Below, one piece after another: positions 44,098 through 52,492 of a stretch of 64,000 nt of DNA. Numbering within the stretch: position 1 is the stretch's first letter; every line of letters begins with the position of its first letter. The stretch lies in contig NZ_SWDB01000010.1 in the NCBI RefSeq assembly GCF_005116735.1, positions 148,304 to 212,303 on the forward strand, read 5' to 3'. The notes under the pieces were generated by a model, which did no database searches, was not told the origin of the DNA, and saw only the letters and a list, made by a program, of their open reading frames with translations. This stretch comes from Thalassotalea mangrovi. Its GTDB lineage: Bacteria; Pseudomonadota; Gammaproteobacteria; Enterobacterales; Alteromonadaceae. The translations under genes were made by a program, and so were the position numbers.

Positions 44098-46860
44098 ATG
44101 TTTAAAGTCAGTCTTCGCGATTGGGTTATTTTATTAACCATATTGCCAACCACAGTTATTGGCCTGAGTCTGGCGGGCTTTTTCACCTTTTCGCGTATAT
44201 CCGATTTGGAATCGAGTCTGTTTTATCGGGTCAATGCGATTTCCCAGCCGTTAAAGATCAGTGCCCAGTCGGGGATCCGTAATTCCAACTTTCGTTTTCT
44301 CGATGAATTATTAAAAGAGTTACAGGTCAGCCAGGACGACTTGCTCGACAATATCCTGATTGTTGACGAAGAAATGCAAACCATCGCGGTGAGCCGCAAT
44401 TTAGAAGATCTCAATGTGTTGCTTCCCGGTGAGTTTCGTACTTCATTAGAGAGCACCCAGTTTATTGCTTTTGATGATTACTACCTTTACACCTCACCGA
44501 TAAATTTTAATCGTTACTCGGTAGATGGTAAGCGCGAGACCCAGTTATTGGGCTATTTATTGCTGGTGGTCGATCAAACCGATATCACCTTGCATGAGCA
44601 AAGCCTGTATATCGTCTCGTTTTTGATTATTTTGATGTCGGTGTTGTTATCCGGGGTCTTTGCCAATCGTTTAATAAATCGCATCGCTGTGCCGGTGCAA
44701 CAAATGAACCTGGCCATCGATAGAATGCGCAACGGCCTGTACGACACACAAATCGATGCCTACTACAAAGGCGAACTGGAAGAACTGCGTAAAGGGCTGA
44801 ATATCCTGTTCTTCTCGCTACGGGATTATCATTATGACTTAGATAGAAACATCGACCAGGCCACCAATGATCTACGCGAAAGCCTGGAGCAGTTTGAAAT
44901 CCAGAACGTTGAGTTAGACCTGGCCAAACGCCGGGCGCAGGAAGCGAGCCGGGTCAAATCAGAATTCCTGGCCAATATGAGTCATGAATTGCGAACACCG
45001 CTCAATGGCGTTATCGGCTTTACCCGCCAGGTATTAAAAACGCCATTGTCGAATACCCAACGGGATTACTTACGTACCATTGAGCGCTCCGCCAATGGCT
45101 TGTTAAGCATCATTAACGACATACTCGATTTTTCCAAGCTCGACTCAAACCGATTTGTTATCGATTCGATTCCATTTGCCTTTAATGAGTGTATTGAAGA
45201 GACCATATCCCTGTTAGCACCATCGGCCAATGAAAAGGGCCTGGATTTCTCAGTACGGTTAAACCCCAGCATGCCGGATTCCCTGGTTGGCGATGCGCTG
45301 CGGATTCAGCAGGTACTGACCAACCTGATAGGTAATGCGATTAAGTTTACCGATTCGGGCTCGGTGGAAGTGGACATTGATTATAAGATTTTAGAGGACT
45401 CGAATGTCCAGCTGGTGGTGGCGGTTAAAGACACCGGCATTGGTATCAGTAGCCAGCAGCAGGAAAACCTGTTTGAAGCCTTTGGCCAGGCCGATAATAG
45501 CATCACCCGCATGTACGGTGGTACTGGCCTGGGGCTGGTCATTTCGAAACGTCTTGCCCAGGAAATGCACGGCGATATTCGCTTTGAAAGTAAGGCTAAT
45601 GAAGGCACGACATTCTGGTTTGAGTGGCAATGCCAGCTTAATCCCCTGCCTCTGGAAAGCAAGCCTTACCCCAGTGACCTGAAAGGTAAGTCGATACTGG
45701 TCTTCGATCCGCTTCCTCATTGCCGCCAGGCGGTAAAAGAGCTGTTAAAGTTCTGGCAGATGCAGGTAACTGTGGTACAAAGCCATGAGGCGCTATTGAC
45801 CGCCGCCGAGCAAAATTCATTCGAGCTGGCGATAGTCGGTGTGCGCATTAATGATCATCAACTCGATGATACCCGCAAATTAATACAGAAATTGCATCAT
45901 TCGGTTGCGGATATTTATGTGGCGGTTAACTCCAATGCGGTAAACCTATGTGAAGCTTTTGTCTCTGCCGGCGCAAAAAACTGTTTCAGTAAACCGATAT
46001 TAACCAATAAACTGGCCCAGTTGATTTCCACAGACGATAAAGTTGTTAGTCAACTTCCCGCACTCGAACAGTCTTATAAAAAGTTAGCGATTAAAGTATT
46101 GGCCGTTGATGATAATGAGGCGAATTTAAAGCTGATCAGCACCCTGTTATCGGAATTGGTGGAAACGGTGGTGACTGCCAGCAATGGTAAAGAAGCCCTG
46201 GATCTGGCCAGTAAGCAGCGTTTCGCCTTTATCTTTATGGATATTCAGATGCCAATTATGGATGGCATTACGGCGATGGAAAAAATTCGCCTGACTACCC
46301 TAAACAGTGATACCCCGGTGGTTGCCGTTACTGCCCATGCCCTGCAGGGAGAAAAGGACAAAATGCTGGAAAACGGCTTCTTTGGCTATATGACTAAGCC
46401 CATTGATGAAACCCTGTTAAAGCATTACCTGTACGAACATGGCATGGAACATATGACGCCAGCATACAATGGCAAGGCATTAACCTTAAAAGACTCATTT
46501 ATCAGCAATAAGTATGCTGGGGTTATCGACTGGTCGCTGGCCCTTGAGCGTTCCGGAAATCGCCCCGAGCTTGCCAAAGAAATGCTTAGCATGTTGCTAA
46601 AATCCCTGCCAGAGACCAAAGCGTTATTACAGGAACTGATGGAGGCCAAAGACAAACATGGGTTATACCAGGCTATTCATAAACTCAATGGTGCTTGTTG
46701 CTATAACGGTGTACCACGGCTGGAGCGAATTTGCCGCGATATCGAAACCCATCTCAGCGAACAGGAACTCGACAGCATCGAACCCGAGCTGCTAGAAATG
46801 TTTGATGAGATAGATAAGCTGATTGGCGCTAGCGAAGGGATCCTGAGCGGCGAGAGCTAG
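44098..46860 (+). CDS. barA: Hybrid sensor histidine kinase BarA
   Basis: 920 residues. First membrane helix at about 10-30, a periplasmic domain to about 170, second helix (LYIVSFLIILMSVLLSGVFA), then HAMP. HisKA: SEFLANMSHELRTPLNG with His near 295. HATPase: LIGNAIKFTDSGSVEVD, DTGIGISSQQQENLFEAF, MYGGTGLGLVISKRLA. The first receiver-like region (about 525-640, SILVFDPLPHCRQAVKELL) lacks the phosphoacceptor Asp; the second (KVLAVDDNEANLKLISTLL ... FIFMDIQMPIMDG) is intact. Hpt domain near the C-terminus with HKLNGACCYNG. It drives UvrY/GacA and the Csr RNA circuit. Divergent from rlmD, as in E. coli. Confidence 0.94.
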   Translation: MFKVSLRDWVILLTILPTTVIGLSLAGFFTFSRISDLESSLFYRVNAISQPLKISAQSGIRNSNFRFLDELLKELQVSQDDLLDNILIVDEEMQTIAVSRNLEDLNVLLPGEFRTSLESTQFIAFDDYYLYTSPINFNRYSVDGKRETQLLGYLLLVVDQTDITLHEQSLYIVSFLIILMSVLLSGVFANRLINRIAVPVQQMNLAIDRMRNGLYDTQIDAYYKGELEELRKGLNILFFSLRDYHYDLDRNIDQATNDLRESLEQFEIQNVELDLAKRRAQEASRVKSEFLANMSHELRTPLNGVIGFTRQVLKTPLSNTQRDYLRTIERSANGLLSIINDILDFSKLDSNRFVIDSIPFAFNECIEETISLLAPSANEKGLDFSVRLNPSMPDSLVGDALRIQQVLTNLIGNAIKFTDSGSVEVDIDYKILEDSNVQLVVAVKDTGIGISSQQQENLFEAFGQADNSITRMYGGTGLGLVISKRLAQEMHGDIRFESKANEGTTFWFEWQCQLNPLPLESKPYPSDLKGKSILVFDPLPHCRQAVKELLKFWQMQVTVVQSHEALLTAAEQNSFELAIVGVRINDHQLDDTRKLIQKLHHSVADIYVAVNSNAVNLCEAFVSAGAKNCFSKPILTNKLAQLISTDDKVVSQLPALEQSYKKLAIKVLAVDDNEANLKLISTLLSELVETVVTASNGKEALDLASKQRFAFIFMDIQMPIMDGITAMEKIRLTTLNSDTPVVAVTAHALQGEKDKMLENGFFGYMTKPIDETLLKHYLYEHGMEHMTPAYNGKALTLKDSFISNKYAGVIDWSLALERSGNRPELAKEMLSMLLKSLPETKALLQELMEAKDKHGLYQAIHKLNGACCYNGVPRLERICRDIETHLSEQELDSIEPELLEMFDEIDKLIGASEGILSGES

Positions 46861-46879
46861 CGCCCTCGACGCTGTTAAA

Positions 46880-46985
46880 GAGGTAATCTACGATGGTGGA
46901 GAAAAACACTCCGCTGTGTCGTGTTTTAAGGTGGACGCTACCGCAGGTGGAGAAAATACTCTCGCTGTCCTATTTTGGGTGACAA
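46880..46985 (+). repeat. Family-2 units with GAGGTAATCTACGATGG module
   Basis: GAGGTAATCTACGATGGTGGA at 46880 then AAAAACAC/GTGTTTT, a GGTGGACGCTACCGCAGGTGG linker pair, and AAAATAC/CTATTTT stem. About 20 bases after the barA stop. There is no clear barA terminator. Confidence 0.85.
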
Positions 46986-47024
46986 CGAGGAGCCTTACAT
47001 TTGTCATGTAAAGGAAAGCACCTA

Positions 47025-47308
47025 GCACGTTAACACTCTTAGAACGCATGCGCTCCTAGCGAAGGCTTCTGGTTTTCCAGGACCTGAAACCTGTCCATTT
47101 GTTCACTGAAAGTTGCGTCATCCCCTTGAAAAAGGGGATCTCTGATTTGAGTTTCAGGCTTAGATTCCCTGTAGTATCAGGGAATGACATAGGTTAGTGA
47201 CACTAAGCATGGGGTTAAAATCCCGGCTAGCACACTGACGCTCCTAGCACATTCCATTCCTAGCACACTGCGTTCCTAGCACGTTACACTCCTGGCCAAT
47301 TGCTTTAC
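47025..47308 (+). repeat. Family-1 linkers with a family-4 element (47116-47188)
   Basis: TCCTAGC-type linkers at 47025-47065 and 47205-47300 surround a full family-4 element (CCCCTT-gaaa-AAGGGG and ATTCCCTG-tagtat-CAGGGAAT). The GGGATT edge palindrome appears as GGGGTTAAAATCCC. Confidence 0.8.
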
Positions 47309-47732
47309 GCTAGGCGCGATCTTCGATTGCATGCCTGAAACGATGCGCCAAGGGGCTGTCATCCCGGTGTCGACCGGGATCTCGATTTTGTCTTTAACTT
47401 GAGATTTCCTGTGGTGGCAGGAAATGACGAAGAACGGTAATACGGTGGGAGTGTCTAGCTTCGCTGGTGTAAGGTGGCAGGTTCTTCCACCTCACACTTC
47501 CACCGTAACTCTTGCTCTTCGCTAGGCGCGATCTTCGATTGCATGCCTGAAACGATGCGCCAAGGGGCTGTCATCCCGGTGTCGACCGGGATCTCGATTT
47601 TGTCTTTAACTTGAGATTTCCTGTCGTGGCAGGAAATGACGAAGAACTGAAATAAGGTGGGAGTGTCTAGCTTCGCTGGTGGAAGGTGGCAGGTTCTTCC
47701 ACCTCACACTTCCACCATAACTCTTGCTCTTC
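47309..47732 (+). repeat. 212-base tandem duplication of a composite repeat
   Basis: Copy 1 47309-47520, copy 2 47521-47732, differing at only a few positions. Each holds a family-1 hairpin (GCGATC-ttc-GATTGC), a family-4 element with a CCCGGT-gtcg-ACCGGG left stem, and a nested family-2 hairpin (GGTGG...CCACC). No gene. Confidence 0.9.
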
Positions 47733-47880
47733 GGAAGCATGCTAGGAACGATTTTCAATCGTGTGCTAGGAGCTAAATTTTCAATTTTGCGTGCTAGGAA
47801 TTAAATCTTCGATTTGATGTGCTAGAAGCTAAATCCTCGATTTGATGTGCTAGAAGCTAAATCCTCGATTTAGCGTGCTA
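47733..47880 (-). repeat. Family-1 array ending at the acpS stop
   Basis: TGCTAGGA linkers with ACGATT-ttc-AATCGT, AAAATT-ttc-AATTTT, AAATC-ttc-GATTT and two nearly identical GCTAAATC-ctc-GATTT units. Its end word GTGCTATTTGCTCA matches the edge at 22346-22359. Confidence 0.9.
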
Positions 47881-48258
47881 TTTGCTCAACACCACAAACG
47901 CCACCGCGTAGTGCTGTTCATCCGACAGGCTGATATGGAAATGAATCGCATTGAGTTGTTCGGCGATTTCTAAAGCGCGGCCACTGAAGTTAAGTTGTGG
48001 CTGGCCATTATCGAGGTTGGAAATTTCGATATGCTGAAACGACACCCCCGCGGCAATCCCCGTGCCCAAAGCCTTTGCTGCTGCCTCTTTCGCCGCCCAG
48101 CGTTTGGCGAGAAAGCGCTCAGGAAAATTATGACTTTGGTAAATCGCCATTTCCGATTCGGTTAGAATCCGCTTTGACAGGCGATCACGAGCCTTATCCG
48201 CCATCTTCGCGATGCGGGCAATTTCAATTAAATCATTACCAATGCCAACGACGGACAT
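47878..48258 (-). CDS. acpS: Holo-[acyl-carrier-protein] synthase
   Basis: 126 residues. MSVVGIGNDLIEIARIAKM with the magnesium Asp, RFLAKRWAAKEAAAKALGTG with the CoA-binding WxxKEAxxKA, and HISLSDEQHYAVAFVV at the end are the AcpS signature. It moves 4'-phosphopantetheine from CoA to apo-ACP. It lies downstream of pdxJ, as usual, but here 181 bases of family-2 repeats separate them. The C-terminal LSK-stop lies at the family-1 array edge, exactly as in the four-helix-bundle gene at 22351. Confidence 0.95.
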   Translation of the reverse strand: MSVVGIGNDLIEIARIAKMADKARDRLSKRILTESEMAIYQSHNFPERFLAKRWAAKEAAAKALGTGIAAGVSFQHIEISNLDNGQPQLNFSGRALEIAEQLNAIHFHISLSDEQHYAVAFVVLSK

Positions 48259-48274
48259 AGGGGCTCCTTTGCTT

Positions 48275-48475
48275 TAGAGGTAATCTTACGATGGTGGAAG
48301 AAACCACTCCACTGCGTCGTGCTTTCAGGTGGAGGCTAACGCTGGTGGAAGGTTGCCAAGTTACACTTCCACCTTCCACCTTTGAAACGTTTTCTGTTTC
48401 AATTCCACCCTCAAAACGCCGTCCGTTTTGACTCCACCATCAAGGCTTTGCCTTGACTCCACCATAGACGCTATG
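48275..48475 (-). repeat. Family-2 array overlapping the pdxJ 3' end
   Basis: GAGGTAATCTTACGATGGTGG, then TTTGAAACG/CGTTTC..., TCAAAACG-ccgtc-CGTTTTGA, TCAAGGC-ttt-GCCTTGA and AGACGC-tat-GCGTCG stems with TTCCACC/CTCCACC linkers. The last two units lie inside the pdxJ frame. Confidence 0.9.
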
Positions 48476-49228
48476 CGTCGACAACGGGTCAAGTTTCATT
48501 GCTCTTGCTTCCAGCATTAGTTTTTTCATATCGCGGACGGCTTTATCCAGGCCATCGATGGCAGCGCGGGCGATGATAGCATGACCGATATTCAATTCGA
48601 TTACCTGTGGAATCGCGGCAATCGGTTTGACATTAAAATAGGTTAAGCCATGGCCGGCATTGACCTTAAGGCCTATGCTGTCAGCATACTCGATGCCTTT
48701 AATTAAACGCACCAGCTCGGCGTGCATTTCCTGCTCGTTTTCCGCTTCTGCGTATTGGCCAGTGTGTATTTCAATAAACGTCGCACCAGTGGCTTTGGCA
48801 GCATCAATCTGGACGATATCGGCATCAATGAACAAGCTTACTGTTGTGCCGTGACTTTGTAACCGGCGTACCGCATCGGTCACTTTATCCAGTTGACCGG
48901 CGACATCCAGCCCACCTTCGGTAGTCAGCTCTTCACGCTTTTCTGGTACCAGGCAACAAAATTCAGGTTTAATGCCTGCGGCAATGGTCAGCATTTCTTC
49001 GGTAACCGCCATTTCCAGGTTCATTCGTGTCTGCAAGGTACGCGCCATGACTTCAACATCGCGATCATTAATATGACGGCGATCTTCGCGCAAATGAATA
49101 GTAATGCCGTCGGCGCCCGCATGTTCGGCAACACTGGCGGCATGAACCGGGTCTGGGTAACTGGTGCCTCGCGCCTGGCGTAAAGTGGCAATGTGATCAA
49201 CGTTGACGCCAAGTAAAATATCTTTCAT
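48440..49228 (-). CDS. pdxJ: Pyridoxine 5'-phosphate synthase
   Basis: 262 residues. [72 protein letters not shown] and [29 protein letters not shown] cover the TIM-barrel active site. It condenses 3-amino-2-oxopropyl phosphate with deoxyxylulose phosphate to make vitamin B6. The usual protein stops soon after LMLEAR. Here about 17 extra residues (from KLDPLST to VKAKP) are read from a family-2 repeat, and the TGA lies inside a hairpin. The tail probably hangs off the barrel without harm. Confidence 0.95.
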   Translation of the reverse strand: MKDILLGVNVDHIATLRQARGTSYPDPVHAASVAEHAGADGITIHLREDRRHINDRDVEVMARTLQTRMNLEMAVTEEMLTIAAGIKPEFCCLVPEKREELTTEGGLDVAGQLDKVTDAVRRLQSHGTTVSLFIDADIVQIDAAKATGATFIEIHTGQYAEAENEQEMHAELVRLIKGIEYADSIGLKVNAGHGLTYFNVKPIAAIPQVIELNIGHAIIARAAIDGLDKAVRDMKKLMLEARAMKLDPLSTHSVYGGVKAKP

Positions 49229-49258
49229 GGTTTCACGACTACTCTTAATGTTGAAAAT

Positions 49259-49978
49259 TTATCGTTTACTGTAGGCAAATAACTTACGACTCTGCAATGG
49301 TCGATTGCCCAGTAAGGGTTTAAATACCTGCCGCATCAAAGCCTTGCAGGTCAATAATACGTCTGACTGCTGTAATTTGCCATCACGGATTGCGATTAAG
49401 TGCTGGTAACAAAACTTATCCGCCTGTAATTGGTAATCGGCGGGGATCAGCCCTTGCTCAGGTAAATAATACCAGTATTGAGAATCCCGTTCGGCAACGC
49501 CGGGCTCAGTTTCCAGTACCGAAAAATCGATACCCAGCCCGAGCTCTTCTAATAACGAAAATTCAAACTTGCGAAGAATTGGCTCTATGGACTGTTGATT
49601 ATTGAGTTGTTGTAATGCTTGATGATACTGCTCAAACAGCGGATCGCAGCTGATATTTTGCGGCAGCAGACGCACGCACAGCTCATTCAGGTAAAAACCG
49701 CTATACAGGAACTGCCTGGATAGCGGCAATGGCAACGTTGCCGACTCAATCTGACTGAGGGTATACATGGAGCCACTGACTTTTAGCTGCACCTCAAGCA
49801 CGGAGAAAGGTTGTAACTGCGCCTTTTTGCTATTTTTGCGGCTACTGCCTGCATAGGCGACGGCACTGATATGGCCGAGTTCCGCGCTTAACAGGTTTAA
49901 TAACAGGCTGTTCTCCCGATATGGGCGGGAATGTAACAGGTATACGGTTTGTAATGGTAAATCCCTGTCACCTTTCAT
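49259..49978 (-). CDS. recO: DNA repair protein RecO
   Basis: 239 residues. LPLQTVYLLHSRPYRENSLL begins the OB-fold domain; VAYAGSSRKNSKKAQLQPFS and FLYSGFYLNELCVRLLPQNI continue it; the helical C-terminal domain follows (LRKFEFSLLEELGLGIDFSV). The zinc cysteines of some RecO proteins are absent, as is common in gammaproteobacteria. RecO loads RecA onto SSB-coated DNA with RecR. Two bases after the era stop, so in the rnc-era-recO operon. Confidence 0.94.
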   Translation of the reverse strand: MKGDRDLPLQTVYLLHSRPYRENSLLLNLLSAELGHISAVAYAGSSRKNSKKAQLQPFSVLEVQLKVSGSMYTLSQIESATLPLPLSRQFLYSGFYLNELCVRLLPQNISCDPLFEQYHQALQQLNNQQSIEPILRKFEFSLLEELGLGIDFSVLETEPGVAERDSQYWYYLPEQGLIPADYQLQADKFCYQHLIAIRDGKLQQSDVLLTCKALMRQVFKPLLGNRPLQSRKLFAYSKR

Positions 49979-49980
49979 GG

Positions 49981-50892
49981 CTAGCCCGAGTAATCGTCAC
50001 CGTAACCAAGGCTACGCAAGGCTCGCTCATCGTCGGCCCAGCCGGATTTGACCTTGACCCAGGTTTCCAGAAAGACCTGGCGCTGCAATAACTCTTCCAG
50101 ATCGCGGCGCGCTTCGCGGCCGATGACTTTCAGTTTTTCACCTTTATTGCCGATAATCATGCGTTTTTGCGAGTTACGCTCCACCAGGATCAAGGCATTG
50201 ATATGGACGATGCCATTTTGGTCAATTTTAAACTGCTCGATTTCAACGGTGGTCGAATACGGCAGCTCGTCACCGGTAAAGCGCATCAGTTTTTCACGAA
50301 TTATCTCGGATGCCATAAAGCGGGACGAACGGTCAGTAATGTAATCTTCAGGGAACCAGAAATCCCCTTCCGGTAACGATTGCAGACAGGCTTTTTTGAT
50401 CTTATCGACGTTATCGCCTTTACTGGCACTGATTGGAATGATGTCCTGAAAATCATGCTTAGCACCTAACACCTGCAGGTGTGGTAATAACTGTTCCTTG
50501 TCCTGAACATTATCAATCTTATTGATAGCGAGAACGACCGGACGACCACTCTTTTTGATTTTATTCAGCACCAGCTCATCATCGTCGGTCCAGTGCGTAC
50601 CTTCCACCAAAAACACGATAAGCTCGACTTCAGCGATAGAGCTGCTGGCGGCGCGATTCATAAGCCGGTTTATCGCCCGCTTTTCTTCAGCATGCAGACC
50701 TGGGGTGTCAACCAATACGGCCTGGCGGTTGTCCTCGGTCAGGATACCAAGGATCCGATGTCGGGTAGTTTGTGGTTTGCGGGACGTAATACTGACTTTC
50801 TGACCCAATAAGGCATTAAGTAACGTTGATTTACCGACGTTAGGGCGTCCCACCAGGGCAATAAGGCCACAATATGGCGGTTGTTCAGACAT
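49981..50892 (-). CDS. era: GTPase Era
   Basis: 303 residues. G1 [19 protein letters not shown], switch [16 protein letters not shown]3 [10 protein letters not shown]4 [10 protein letters not shown]5 ISASKGD. The C-terminal KH domain has [20 protein letters not shown] with the GxxG loop, which binds the 3' end of 16S rRNA. It helps 30S assembly. Overlaps rnc by 8 bases. Standard length and order. Confidence 0.97.
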   Translation of the reverse strand: MSEQPPYCGLIALVGRPNVGKSTLLNALLGQKVSITSRKPQTTRHRILGILTEDNRQAVLVDTPGLHAEEKRAINRLMNRAASSSIAEVELIVFLVEGTHWTDDDELVLNKIKKSGRPVVLAINKIDNVQDKEQLLPHLQVLGAKHDFQDIIPISASKGDNVDKIKKACLQSLPEGDFWFPEDYITDRSSRFMASEIIREKLMRFTGDELPYSTTVEIEQFKIDQNGIVHINALILVERNSQKRMIIGNKGEKLKVIGREARRDLEELLQRQVFLETWVKVKSGWADDERALRSLGYGDDYSG

Positions 50893-51565
50893 TGAGTAAC
50901 TCCAAAGCTTGCTGGGCAGCGGCCTGCTCAGCCTTGCGTCGCGATGTGCCTTTGCTGATCAGCAGCTGGTCAATTCCAGATACCTGACAGCTGACGGTAA
51001 ACTCCTGGTTATGGGACTGTCCGCTGGTGTCAATAACCTCGTAAGCAGGCAAAGGTAACTTGCGTCCCTGTAAATATTCCTGCAGGCGGGTTTTCGGGTC
51101 TTTTTGTGCTTTAGCCGGTTTAATGGCGTCAAGGCGTTCAGCGAACCATTCTAATACCATTTGCTGGGTTTTCTGCAAATCAGAATCTAGGAATATTGCA
51201 CCGATTAGAGCTTCGGTGGCATCTTCTAAAATCGAATCTCGTTGAAAACCACCGCTTTTCATCTCTCCCTGTCCCATGACCAGATAGTCACCCAGTTCAA
51301 AGCTGCGAGCCAGTTTCGCTAATGTCACCCCGCGTACCAGGCTCGAACGCATCCGGGTCAGCTCGCCTTCGGTCGCCTTGGGAAAGCGTTGGAACAATTC
51401 ATTGGCGATGATATAACCCAGAATCGAGTCACCGAGAAATTCCAGGCGCTCATTATTGACGCCTTTCGCACTACGGTGAGTAAGAGCCTGAGTAAGTAAC
51501 TGTCTATCATTAAATTGATAACCCAGGCGCTTACTCAGTCGTTGTAATTTATCGATGCCAGTCAA
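50885..51565 (-). CDS. rnc: Ribonuclease III
   Basis: 226 residues. The catalytic signature [18 protein letters not shown] is at about 38-55, followed by [16 protein letters not shown] with the second acidic cluster. The dsRNA-binding domain (155-224) has [20 protein letters not shown] and [17 protein letters not shown]. It processes rRNA and cuts double-stranded RNA, so long RNA hairpins from the repeat arrays are possible substrates. Its ATG directly follows the lepB stop. Confidence 0.97.
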   Translation of the reverse strand: MTGIDKLQRLSKRLGYQFNDRQLLTQALTHRSAKGVNNERLEFLGDSILGYIIANELFQRFPKATEGELTRMRSSLVRGVTLAKLARSFELGDYLVMGQGEMKSGGFQRDSILEDATEALIGAIFLDSDLQKTQQMVLEWFAERLDAIKPAKAQKDPKTRLQEYLQGRKLPLPAYEVIDTSGQSHNQEFTVSCQVSGIDQLLISKGTSRRKAEQAAAQQALELLNV

Positions 51566-52486
51566 TTAGTTTATTCCACCAATGCGCTCAAAGCGGATCC
51601 CGGTTGGAAACCAACCTGGTAGCCAGCTATCTTCAGGACGATCGAACTCAAAACTCATCCAGATTGCCACGGCCTCGCCGACCAGGTTATCTTCAGGTAC
51701 GAACCCCCAGAAACGACTGTCCTGGGAATTATCACGATTATCTCCCATCACAAAGTATGCACCTTCGGGCACAACCCATTCGCCTTTCACCGTACCCGGT
51801 TGATTATGAAAACGTCGGGTTTGTTGATAGGTATTGTTATTGACCAGAATCTCATGACTTCGGCCCGGCAAATTTTCGTTATAGCGTGTTAGCGGCATAT
51901 CAAACTGGAAGTATTCCCCGGTTGCAAGAAAATCGTTCATGACTTTTTCAGCACCCGGACAGTCTTTTGCATCCTCGGCACAGGCGGGCCTGATATACAG
52001 GGATTTATTGCGGTAAATCACCACATCGCCCGGCACGCCGATAACCCGTTTGATGTAATCAATGCGTTCATCTTCCGGGTATTTAAATACCACCACATCA
52101 CCACGCTCGGGGTCACCATTTTCCCAAAATTTGCTGCGGGTAACCGGATCACGCAGGCCATAATTAAATTTGTTAACCAGGATAAAATCGCCATCAAATA
52201 GATTTGGCATCATCGATCCACTGGGAATCTGGAATGGCTCGTATAAAAACGAGCGCAATACCATAACAAAGGCAATGACCGGGAAGATTTGCACCGAGGT
52301 TTCAACGAAACCATTGGGCTGGGTGATTTTTCGTTGTGCCTCTTCAGAAAGGGGTTGTGCACACTGCGCCTCGGTTTCGGCCAGGTTCAGTTGGCGTTTC
52401 GGTGCAAGCACAAACTTGTCCACCAACCAAACGGTACCGGTAACCAGGGTTGCGATCACCAAAATCAGAGAAAAGTACATTGCCAT
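51566..52486 (-). CDS. lepB: Signal peptidase I
   Basis: 306 residues. Two N-terminal membrane helices (SLILVIATLVTGTVWLVDK at 5-25 and IFPVIAFVMVLRSFLYEPF at about 65-85). Catalytic Ser in QIPSGSMMPNLFDGDFILVN (about residue 93), catalytic Lys in IDYIKRVIGVPGDVVIYRN (about 150). YFVMGDNRDNSQDSRFWG is box E. It removes signal peptides on the periplasmic face. Starts six bases after the lepA stop, the conserved lepA-lepB-rnc order. A second ATG two codons later is also possible. Confidence 0.97.
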   Translation of the reverse strand: MAMYFSLILVIATLVTGTVWLVDKFVLAPKRQLNLAETEAQCAQPLSEEAQRKITQPNGFVETSVQIFPVIAFVMVLRSFLYEPFQIPSGSMMPNLFDGDFILVNKFNYGLRDPVTRSKFWENGDPERGDVVVFKYPEDERIDYIKRVIGVPGDVVIYRNKSLYIRPACAEDAKDCPGAEKVMNDFLATGEYFQFDMPLTRYNENLPGRSHEILVNNNTYQQTRRFHNQPGTVKGEWVVPEGAYFVMGDNRDNSQDSRFWGFVPEDNLVGEAVAIWMSFEFDRPEDSWLPGWFPTGIRFERIGGIN

Positions 52487-52492
52487 AGCCAG

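Noticed and set aside
46928-46948. ops-like word (GCGGTAGCGT) in family-2 linkers
   Set aside because: Its reverse complement contains GCGGTAGC, but it varies between copies, lies near unrelated genes and lacks the full GGCGGTAG-T context; the relA stop also gives a chance match.
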